NCBI GenBank assembly: GCA_013822005.1
Contig: PNJT01000002.1
Span: forward strand, 1 to 45,662
Direction: 5' to 3'
Origin: Novosphingobium sp.
GTDB lineage: Bacteria > Pseudomonadota > Alphaproteobacteria > Sphingomonadales > Sphingomonadaceae
DNA length: 45,662 nt
The notes beneath the pieces were generated by a model that was not told where the DNA came from, ran no database searches, and was given only the letters and a program-made list of their open reading frames with translations. Both the position numbers and the translations under genes were made by a program. Below, in pieces: positions 31,938 through 41,600 of this stretch (position 1 is its first letter; the number at the start of each line of letters is the position of its first letter).

Positions 31938-33068
31938 ATGGACCTGAGCACCACCGAAACCCAGGATATGCTGCGCGATACGCTCGCGCGGTTCCTGGCC
32001 GATACCTATTCGTTCGATGCCCGCAGCAAGATGCTGGCCAGCCCCGAAGGCCGCGATCCGGGGATCTGGAAGGCCTTGTCGAGCGAACTGGGGCTGACCT
32101 GCGCGCCGTTTGCCGAAGAACTCGGCGGCATGGGCGGCGGCGCGATCGAAAACATGATCATGATGGAAGAGCTGGGCAAGGTCATCGCGATCGAGCCCTG
32201 GCTGCAAACGGTGGTCGCCGGCGGCGGTGCGTTGACTGCCGCTGGCGGAGCGCTGGCCGAAGCCACCATTCCGCAGATCATCAGCGGCGATTGCCTGATC
32301 GCTTTCGCCTATGCCGAACCGCAAGGCCGCTACAACCTTGCCGATATCGGCACTTCGGCGAAGCAGGACGGCGCAGGCTATGTGCTCAATGGCCACAAGG
32401 CCGTAGTCTATGCCGCGCCCTGGGCCACGCACCTCTTGGTCACCGCCCGCACCGGCGGCACCCGGCGCGATCGCGGCGGGGTTGAGCTGTTCCTGGTCGA
32501 GGCCAATGCCAAAGGCATCTCGCGCCGCGACTACCCAACCGTCGATGGCTTCCGCGCCAGCGAAGTCTATTTTGAGAACGTCGCCATTCCCGGTGAGGCC
32601 ATGCTGCCCGGCGGGATCGACCTGGTCGAATTGGTCGCTGATCAGTGCACCATGGCGCTGTGCGCGGAAGCCACCGGGATCGGGCGAACCATGCTGGCCC
32701 AGACGGTGGATTACACCCAGCAGCGCAAGCAGTTCGGCCAGCCGATCGGCAAGTTCCAGTCGCTCCAGCACCGCATGGCCGACATGCTGGTCGAGGCCGA
32801 GCAGATCGCTTCGATGAGCCTGATGGGCACGCTGCGGCTGGGCGAAGAGGCAGTGGCCCGCAAGACCGCCGTCTCGGCTGCCAAGGCCAAAGTCGCGCGC
32901 GGCCTGAAGTTCGTCGGCCAGAGCGCGATCCAGACCCACGGCGGGATCGGGATCACGATGGAGCTGGGGATCGGCCACTACTTCAAGCGCAGCACGATGA
33001 TCGAAAACCAGTTCGGCAGCGCCGACTACCACCTTGAGCGGTACGAGGCATTGACGCTCGCCGACTAG
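31938..33068 (+). CDS. Acyl-CoA dehydrogenase, probable non-catalytic partner subunit
   Basis: The 376-residue protein has the ACAD fold (LTCAPFAEELGGMGGGAIEN, IAFAYAEPQGRYN, RKQFGQPIGKFQSLQHRMAD, QTHGGIGITMELGIGHYFKR) but lacks both catalytic Glu positions. The site equal to Glu248 of its partner is Gln236 (VADQCTMAL), and the late motif holds no IYEGT. It resembles the small subunit of pimeloyl-CoA dehydrogenase (PimD) and the FadE pairs of steroid degradation, where one chain supplies the base and the other completes FAD or substrate binding. A tggag site precedes the ATG. The intergenic gap to the first subunit is filled by an inverted repeat. Confidence 0.92.
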   Translation: MDLSTTETQDMLRDTLARFLADTYSFDARSKMLASPEGRDPGIWKALSSELGLTCAPFAEELGGMGGGAIENMIMMEELGKVIAIEPWLQTVVAGGGALTAAGGALAEATIPQIISGDCLIAFAYAEPQGRYNLADIGTSAKQDGAGYVLNGHKAVVYAAPWATHLLVTARTGGTRRDRGGVELFLVEANAKGISRRDYPTVDGFRASEVYFENVAIPGEAMLPGGIDLVELVADQCTMALCAEATGIGRTMLAQTVDYTQQRKQFGQPIGKFQSLQHRMADMLVEAEQIASMSLMGTLRLGEEAVARKTAVSAAKAKVARGLKFVGQSAIQTHGGIGITMELGIGHYFKRSTMIENQFGSADYHLERYEALTLAD

Positions 33069-33081
33069 GCACAGGACAGGC

Positions 33082-34518
33082 ATGCAAATTCCGGCTCACG
33101 GCAAGTCGCACCAGGAGGTCATGGCCGCGCTCGACGCGTTCGGCGCGGATGACCTGCCCTGGCGCGAGGGCGGAACCTTTGCCTACGTCTATGAGGCCGG
33201 GCGCGAGGTCGAGGCCTTGGTCAAGGACGCCTACATGCGCTTCCTGACCGAGAATGCGCTCGATCCCACGGTCTACCCCTCGCTGCTGCGCTTCGAGAAC
33301 GAGATCGTCGCCATGGCGATCAGCCACTTGCGCGGCGATGGCGACTGCGTTGGCAATTTCACCAGCGGCGGCACCGAAAGCTGCCTGCTCGCGGTCAAGG
33401 CGGCGCGCGACCATGCCCGCCGCGTGCGCGGGATTGCCGAGCCCGAACTGGTCCTGCCGGTGACCGCCCACGCCTGCTTCCAGAAAGCCGCGCAGTATTT
33501 CGACATGCCGATGCGGCTGGTCCCGGTCGATCCCGATAGCTGGAAAGTCCGGCCCGAAGACATGGCCAAAGCGATCAACTCCAACACCGCGCTGATCGTC
33601 GGTTCGGCCTGCCAGTATGCCCACGGGGTGATCGATCCGATCCCCGAACTGGGCCAGCTCGCGCTCGACAAGGGCGTGCTGCTCCACGTCGATGGCTGCA
33701 TCGGCGGCTTCGTGCTGCCCTATTTCCGCAGGCTTGGGGTCAAGGTCACCGATTTCGATTTTGCCGTGCCGGGCGTCACCTCGATCTCGATGGACTTCCA
33801 CAAGTATGCCTATGCCGCCAAGGGCGCCTCGGTGGTGCTCTACCGCTCGAAGGAACTGCGCCGCCACCAGATCTTCACCGCCGCGACCTGGACCGGCTAT
33901 TCGGTGATCAACCCGACGATCCAGTCGACCAAATCGGGCGGGCCGCTCGCCGCGTGCTGGGCCTTGCTCAATTTCCTTGGCGACGAAGGCTACCTGCGCT
34001 TCGCCGAGCGCAAGCTGCAGGCCACTCAGGCGATTGCCGCAATGATCCGCGCGCACCCCGATGTGCGGCTGATGGCCGAGCCGGAGAGCACGCTGCTGGC
34101 CTTCACTTCGGACCAGTTCTCGATCTTCCCGATCGTCGATGCGATGCGGCGGCGCGGCTGGTTCGTCCAGCCGCAGCTGGGCTACATGGGCTCGAAACAG
34201 AACATCCACTTGTCGATCGACCAGTCCACTCTCGACGTGCTGGACCGCTTCCTGCCCGATCTCGACGCCGCGATCGAAGAGGCCAAGCGCAGCAACAGCG
34301 CCGACCTGCCGGCCGAGATGAAGGCCATGCTGGGCGCGATCGAGGCCGACAACTTCACGCCTGAGGCCTACCAGCAGTTGATGACCGCGGCCGGTACCGC
34401 CGATGGCCTCCCCGAAGGCACCACCGCGATCAATGCCATGCTCAACGCGATGAAACCCGAAGTCGCGGCAAAGGTCATGACCGAATACTTCAACGACCTC
34501 TACCGGCCCACCGCCTGA
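33082..34518 (+). CDS. PLP-dependent lyase resembling sphingosine-1-phosphate lyase
   Basis: The 478-residue protein is a group II PLP decarboxylase-fold enzyme. NFTSGGTESCLLAVKAARDH (92-111) binds the cofactor phosphate, HVDGCIGGF holds Asp204, and ISMDFHKYAYAAKGAS holds the PLP Lys241. The TSGGTES motif and the DxHKYxYxxKG pattern are those of sphingosine-1-phosphate lyases, including bacterial ones. These cleave the phosphorylated long-chain base into a fatty aldehyde and phosphoethanolamine. Sphingomonads make dihydrosphingosine-based lipids, so turnover of these is a reasonable role. It follows the ACAD pair after 13 bases. The N-terminal membrane segment of the eukaryotic enzyme is absent. 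Other amino acid decarboxylation cannot be excluded. Confidence 0.88.
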   Translation: MQIPAHGKSHQEVMAALDAFGADDLPWREGGTFAYVYEAGREVEALVKDAYMRFLTENALDPTVYPSLLRFENEIVAMAISHLRGDGDCVGNFTSGGTESCLLAVKAARDHARRVRGIAEPELVLPVTAHACFQKAAQYFDMPMRLVPVDPDSWKVRPEDMAKAINSNTALIVGSACQYAHGVIDPIPELGQLALDKGVLLHVDGCIGGFVLPYFRRLGVKVTDFDFAVPGVTSISMDFHKYAYAAKGASVVLYRSKELRRHQIFTAATWTGYSVINPTIQSTKSGGPLAACWALLNFLGDEGYLRFAERKLQATQAIAAMIRAHPDVRLMAEPESTLLAFTSDQFSIFPIVDAMRRRGWFVQPQLGYMGSKQNIHLSIDQSTLDVLDRFLPDLDAAIEEAKRSNSADLPAEMKAMLGAIEADNFTPEAYQQLMTAAGTADGLPEGTTAINAMLNAMKPEVAAKVMTEYFNDLYRPTA

Positions 34519-34533
34519 GGCAAGCGAGCGGTC

Positions 34534-35361
34534 TCAGCACCCCCAGCTGCACGACAGCGCCGAGCCGCCGTCGAGCGTGATGATCTGCGCCGAACCCCCG
34601 CAACCTTCGTCGCTCAGTTCCGAGAAATCCGGAGCCTTGGGCACACCAAAGCCCAGCCGGGCAAGCGTCTTCTGGACCTTGTCGGCCGGCTCAAGGAAAT
34701 TGACCATGCGGCTGTAGCTGCCATCGCTGTCGGGCACGGTGATCGTCTGGACCGTGACCCGGCTGAGCTTCAGCCCGTGCCAGGTCGTCGCCTCGGGGAA
34801 CTTGACCCAGCCGTCGCGGGTTTCGATCCCGTCCTTGTCGATGCTCGACTTGGCGGTCAGCGCAAGCGGCGTATCCCAGGCGTCGAACTTGATCGTCATG
34901 CCCCGCCCGCTACCCAGCTCGGCGGCGGCGTCGAGCTTCTTGTAGACCGCCTCCAGCGCGCCGGTCGCCAGGCACTGCGAGGGTGAGCCGAACTTGAGGC
35001 TGCCATCGAGCGCGACCGGCATCGGCGGGGCCTCGCTGGGGGTGGCCATGGCAACAGCCGCATCGGTCGCGGTGGCGCTGGCCGAAATCTCCGGATCGGG
35101 CCCGCCGCCAACCAGCGTCGAGCCGAACCACGCAGCCCCGGCCAGCATGATCGCCGCCGGAATTCCGATCAGCGCCCACTTGGGCAGCCCGCCTGCGGGC
35201 GCGGCTTCCATTTCCGGCTCGGGCTTCAGTGCCGCAGCCGCGGGAGCCTGGTCCCTGGTTTCCAGCAACTTGGCTTTCTGCGCCGCGAACTCCGCGTCGG
35301 TCAGCGCGCCCGATTTGTACAGCGCGGTCAGGCGTTCAAGCTGTTCGATCCAGTCAGACAT
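34534..35361 (-). CDS. SHOCT-domain protein with one transmembrane segment
   Basis: The 275-residue product begins with a SHOCT domain (LERLTALYKSGALTDAEFAAQKAKLLE, abbreviated here as LERLTALYKSGALTDAEF plus helix), a short helical hairpin of unclear role often found at protein ends. A Pro/Ala linker and one transmembrane span (about 60-82, LPKWALIGIPAAIMLAGAAW) follow. The remainder is likely periplasmic: a beta-rich region with TIKFDAWDTPLAL and WVKFPEATTWHGLKLSRV, and a Cys-containing tail (DEGCGG, SCSWGC). The N-terminal SHOCT placement is less common. It is convergent with the lyase gene, and upstream lies the divergent region before the giant YD-repeat gene. No function is inferred. 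Confidence 0.8.
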   Translation of the reverse strand: MSDWIEQLERLTALYKSGALTDAEFAAQKAKLLETRDQAPAAAALKPEPEMEAAPAGGLPKWALIGIPAAIMLAGAAWFGSTLVGGGPDPEISASATATDAAVAMATPSEAPPMPVALDGSLKFGSPSQCLATGALEAVYKKLDAAAELGSGRGMTIKFDAWDTPLALTAKSSIDKDGIETRDGWVKFPEATTWHGLKLSRVTVQTITVPDSDGSYSRMVNFLEPADKVQKTLARLGFGVPKAPDFSELSDEGCGGSAQIITLDGGSALSCSWGC

Positions 35362-35689
35362 AAGGCCCCCTCAGGCGGATTCGGATTTGCGGCCAGGGGC
35401 TAGCCCTGCGGCCCAAGGGGGACAAGCGCGAACTTGGCCCAAAGCGTCCGGTTGACCGAGACCGCGACCACGACATGCTGGTTGCGGTGTCGGAACTCTT
35501 TGTCCCTTGAAGGCTTTTCCACGCCCAGTGACATCCCCGCCAGTGCAGAAAGTTTCACAAAATTTGAGACAGTTACCGGAAGCCATCGACATCTGGCGCA
35601 GTTTTTCCTAAACTCTGCGTCGAACCGCCCGATCACACTTACAGGCGTGCGTAACTGCGTGCGGATTGGATCTGTGAGGAATCTGGACA
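35362..35689. other. 328-base divergent gap before the giant YD-repeat gene
   Basis: This stretch holds no convincing gene. It must carry the promoters of the SHOCT-domain gene and of the giant gene. An imperfect hairpin (ggccaggggctagccctgcggcc, about 35391-35413) lies close to the SHOCT-gene start. The right half is noticeably richer in A+T than the surroundings (aaagtttcacaaaatttgag around 35550). A gagga ribosome site precedes the ATG at 35690 by about 9 bases. Confidence 0.55.
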
Positions 35690-38600
35690 ATGGTTGCGAT
35701 TGTCAGTGGTGCCGGGCTTGGGCTGCAGGGGACTTCGACGGGTGCTATTGGCGCGAGCGGGCAACTGGGCAGCGCTTCGCTGGGGCGGGCTGCGCAGGGC
35801 GTTACGGTCAATGCCGCGAACGGTAATCTGATCATCCAGAGCCAGGATGAATTCCTGACCGGACGCGGACCGGATGCGGCCTTTGTATCAAGCTACAACA
35901 GCTTAGGTGCCTTTGGTGGCAACTACACCAATCTGGACTTGTCACCCGATGCCGATGGCTGGCTACTGAGCACGCAGCGCAAGATCGAGTTGGTCGGTAC
36001 GGCCAATACTGCTGGAAGTGCGGCGAAGATGACCGACTGGGACGGGTCGATCGTCACCTTCACCTACAACACTCTGAGTGGCCGGTACGAAGCCGACGAG
36101 CAGCCCTATAACGACGACATTCTAACCTGGTCGGGCGACGTTTTTACTTACACCGAAGGCAAGAGCTGGATTGTTCAGACCTTCGCCTCCAATATCGGCG
36201 GCCGGCTAGTCAGCATGTACGATGCCGGTCGCAATCAGTACGACCAGCCAGTCAACCTTGTGACCTTCACCTACGATACCAATACGACAAGCGGAAAGCT
36301 GACCCGCGTTACGACCGCGAACAGCTCGGCCGGGCAGAATGGCTATGTCGATTACGGCTACGATGGTTCTGGCCGACTGCAGACGCTCGCCACTTACTTC
36401 TTCGATGGAGCCGCGAACCAGACGATATCGCGTGTCACATACGGCTATGATACCGACAACCGGCTGATTTCGGTTGTTACCGATCTCAAGCTGCTCAACA
36501 GCAATCAACCGCCAGCGACCTACCGGATGGACTATACCTACAAGCCTTACGTCGCAAACGACCCTTCATCAAAGCTGATCACCGGGATCACCCAGAGCGA
36601 TGGGACCAGCCTGACCATCGACTACGATGGCTCGGGCCGGGTTACCAAGCTGACCCAGGCGATGGATGCCGGGATAACTCAGACGACCGAGTTTACCTAT
36701 GGCCCCGATCCCAGCGATGCCACCAAGACCCTAACGGTCATTTCGATCAACAGCACCACTTTGAACTACGTCTACAAGATGACGGCCGATGCCTCTGGCC
36801 GGCTTACCAGACTCGAAGAGCCGGCCCCGGTGGCGGGGGGCGATGCGACGATCAAGACTTTCGCATACGATGCCTATGGCAATGTGACCGAGGCACTTAC
36901 GTTCGATAGTCAGGCTAGTGTCTCGAACCCTGGTCTGGCGATCGAGGCTGTGCGCAGCTTGTACGATGCAGCTTCCAATCTGCTCGCGCGCGTGAACGGT
37001 GATCGTTCGATCTCGTTCTATACCTACCGCGCTTCCAACCAGCTGCTGAGTGTGACCCGGTTTGCCGATCAGAATCCTTTCACCTCAAGCGATTTCGACA
37101 GCGACGGCTTTGTCACGCAGGCAGAGTATGATGCCTTTCTGGGCGGGACCTATCCGGCGAGCGGGGCAATGGTCACTCGCTACATCTATGACGATTCCGC
37201 CAACAACGGCGTCAACGACGATGGCACTACATATTCCGGCAGCAACCCGGCCGATGTTGCTGAAAATCATTTGCGCTTTACGGTCAGTGCCGAGGGCCGT
37301 GTTACCGAGTATCGCTATGATGATTATGGCCAGCTGGTCGCCACAATCAACTATGGCGGCAGCGCCTATACCGGAACGAGCTGGACCGAGGCGGCACTGG
37401 GGACCTGGGTCGCGGGCGCGGACAAGAGCCACGCCCAGCGCGTTGATACCGCTTACGATTTTCGGGGCAATGTCTCGACTGCAACCAGCTACTCAAAGAC
37501 CGACGCCGCAGGCAATGGCAGTTTGGTGGATGACTGGTCACGGCTGACCTATGACTACGACCAGACCGGGCGTCTGATCTCGCGCCGGACATCGGGGTAC
37601 AATTCGCAAGGCGGCGAACCGCCGCTGGCAACCGAGACCTTCGTCTACGACGGCCTGGGCCGGATGATCTCGGCGACCGACCTCTATGGAGTCACTGCCA
37701 CAATCACGATTATCGACAGCACCCGCACGACGATCATCGAGACGCCGGGCGAAGCAACGCGCACGCAAGGGTTCAAGATCGGCGGCGGGCTTGAGACCGA
37801 AGCGGTGAGCGCTGCAGGCACCACAACCGCGACGACCAACTACAGCTACGATGCGCTGGGCCGACTGCGCAAGGCGACCGATCCTTCGGGGCTGAGCACG
37901 TATTACACCTATGACCGCCAGAACCGCCTGACCGCGACGATCGATGCCGATGGGTCGATCAGCGAGATCAGGTACGACGCGGCTGACCGGGTGATTGCCA
38001 CCGTCCGCTATGCCACCGCCGTTTCGGCGGCGAACCTGACCGCGCTGGGCAATGTCACGGTCAATACCGAGATTGCCGCGATCCGGCCCACCGCATCGGC
38101 GAGCGACCGCTGGTCTTGGACGATTTACGACAAGTCGGGCAAAGTGATCGAAACGATCGATGCCGCCGGCGCGGTGGTCAAGTTCGACTACGACGGGGCC
38201 GGAAGGCTGATCGGGACCACAAGGTTCTACAACACGATCGCTGCGACAACGGTCAACGGCGCGGACGGGGTCAGTGGCTATCGCACCGCGCCGCCGAGCG
38301 CCTTGGTGCTACCCGCCGCCGAAACTGCAAACGACCGGGTTGCGCGCAATTTCTATGACAACGACGGCCTGCTTGCCGGCACGCTCGACGAAGAAGGCTA
38401 TCTGGTCGAGATCCGTTATGACAAGGCCGGACGCAAGGTTGAGACGGTTGGCTATTCGGCGGTCACGAGCAGTGCCTTGTGGGCAAGCGGGACCTTCGCG
38501 CAGCTCAGAGCCAGCATTGCCGCCTCGCAGGCCTACGACATCCACAACTTCTGGGTCTATGACGGGCGCGGCCGGGTCATGGCCGCGATCGACGGCGAAG

Positions 38601-41600
38601 GCCAGGTCACGCGCTATCGCTATACCGCGCGCGGCGATCTGGATCAGGAAGTGCGCGGCAACAAGCTGACCGCGGCTGAACTGGGCGCGATCACCACCGA
38701 ACCGCACGCAGCTTCGGCGCTGCCGCTGCTGGCCAACCTCGATGCCAAGCTGATGGCCGGGCAAGTGCTCGAGACTACCACCTTTACCCGCAATGCCGCG
38801 GGCCAGGTGCTGACCCAGGTGCGCGCGCTGAGCGGCGGGAGTGAGACCACCACCTTCACTTACGATACCCGCGGACGCTTGCTGACCCAGACGGTTACTG
38901 ACGTGCTGGGTGCCAACACCGTGACCCGCACCGACAGCTTCCGCTATGACGCCAGGGGCCGGCTGATCGGCCAGCTTTCGGGTGTGGGCAGCGCGGCGCT
39001 GGCGGCGCTGGGCGCCAGCCCCAGCCAGGCAGCGATCGACGGGATCTACGCCAATTACGGCACGCGCTATGTCTATGACATTGCCGACCGGCTGGTGCAG
39101 ACAATCAACCCCAACGGCATCGACGGCACCGGGGTCTCAACGTTCTACTATTACGACAGCGACGGGCAGCTGCGCTTCGCAATTACCGAGGACAAGTACT
39201 GGGACACCAGCCTGACCACCCCGGCCTGGGTGACCAAAGGCGGGGCGATCACCGAATACCGCTACAACGTGCTCGAAGACCGCACCGATATGGTGGTCTA
39301 TCAGGCCTGGCTGCCGGCCGGGACGCTGGCCAGCCTGACCGGCGGTTTGGTTGGCAGTGCGATCACCACTCCGGTGGCGGCAATTGCGAATCCAGCAGCG
39401 GACAGCCGGTCGCAGTGGGCTTACGATGTGCGTGGTCTGGTCAGCCAGGCGACTGACGCCAATGGCTGGATCACGACCAACAGCTATAACGCCTTCGGTC
39501 AGCTGACTTTGGCCACGACAGCCCTGACCACCAGCCCCGCATCGTCGGTTTCCCGGCAGATCCTCTACACAAGGCGGGGACAAGTCTTGACGGACTACCT
39601 GATCGGAGACTGGGCCGATCCAACCAGCATTGTCCGCTCCGTTTTCAGCTACGACGCATTCGGTAACACGAAGGTCCGGCTCGATAGTTTCACCAACTTC
39701 AAAACAACAACATACGGGTACGACCGTGCCAATCGCATGGTGTGGGCGACCGATCCGATCGGAAACGCCGAATACTGGACTTACGATTCGCGATCGAATG
39801 CGATCACCCGCACCGATCGCGCGGGCAATACGGCCAACATGTCGTACGACCTGTTCAGCCGCACGGTCACCACCACCAGCGCCGAGGGGGTCTCCACTTC
39901 GGTTCAGAAGAACGCCTGGGGCCAGGTGATCTCGCTGACCGACGGGCGCGGGATCGTCACCCGGTTCGAATATGACAAGGACGGCAATCTCACCAAGACT
40001 ACCGAGGATTTTGGGACGGGATTCAACGCGATCACCGGTGCCAACTATCTCAACCAGATCACCACGCAGGCCTTCGATCAGGCCGATCGCCTGATCGAGG
40101 TGACCGGTGCCAATGGTGCCAAGATCCAGTACAAATACGATGCGCTGGGCCGGGTGCTGACCGAAGTGCGCGACGCCGGTGCCGGCAGGCTCAACCTGAC
40201 CACCCGGTACGAATACGATGCCAAGGGCCAGGGCACCAAGGTCACCGATGCCAGCGGTATGGTCACGACCTATGCGTTCAATCGCGGTGGGCAGGTGCTC
40301 ACCGTGGTCCAGGATTCCGGGGCCGGCAAACTCAACCTGACCACAACCTATGAATATGCCCGCGCCGACGGCAAGGTTACCAAGCAGACCGAGGCAGTTG
40401 GCACAGCCCAGGCGCGAGTCACCGCTTACGCCTATGACAGCTATGGCCGGCTGACGCAAAAGATCGAAGATCAGGGCGGCTTGGGCCTTACCACCCAGTA
40501 CTTCTATGACATCAACAACAATCTGGTCGCCCAAAAAGACGCCGTCGGCACCGCGCAGATGCGCGAGACCAGGTTCATCTACGACAAGAAGAACCGGTTG
40601 GTCCTGACCATCGATGCCGAAGGCAGACTGATCCAGAATTTCTACGATGCCGAAGACCGGCTGGTTGCAACTCGCCAATTCGTCAACGCGCTGGGCAGCG
40701 TCCAAATCGGCAATCTGGCCAGCCTGACCGCCCCCGCGCAGTGGAACGAGATTACTGTGGCGGGCAATGGCGACGTGACCTTGTGGAAAAAGGTCCGGGA
40801 CTACGCCAACCACGACAGCGCCACCAACGTCACATCGACCAATGTGGCCACGATCACTGTCACCGCTACCGACCGCAAGACCCGGACCCTTTATGACAAG
40901 GATAGCCGCGCGACTTTTGCCATCGACGGCGAAGGCTATGCCACCCGCAACGTCCTTGATGCGGGCGGCAACGTCCTGCAGTCGATCCGCTATGCGGCCA
41001 AGCCGACAGTCGATGATAGCAGCACCGCAGCCAGCCTTACCGCCTGGTTGGGCACCAGCCCCCAGATCGCGGCCAGCACCAGCTATATTTACGACGCGCT
41101 GAACCGGGTCACCAGGGTCACCGATCCCGAGAACGTGATCACGCTCATCGCGTACCAGGCGCAGGGGCAATATACCGACACGATCCGCGCTTCGGGAACC
41201 GCCGATGCGGTCACCACCCGCACCACCTACGACGCACTGGGCCGCACGATTGACGAAATCCGCGCCTATGGCACGAGCGAAGCGGTAACCACGCGCTACG
41301 CTTATGATGCGCTGGGGCAGGTCACCGATGCAACCGTGGCCTATGGCACGAGCGATGCGGTGACCACGCGCCGCACTTTCGATGCGCTGGGCCGGGTGCT
41401 GAGCGAAGTGCGCGACTTTGGCGGGCTCAACGCCACGACCCAGTTCACCTACGACGCGCTGGGCCGCCTGGTCAAAACGATCGATCCGCGCGGCAATGCC
41501 TCGTTCGCGTACTACGACAATCTCGACCGCACGACCTGGCAGGTCGATGCCGAGGGCTATGTCACCCGGTTTGAATACCTGACCGGAGCTGGGGCCAAGG

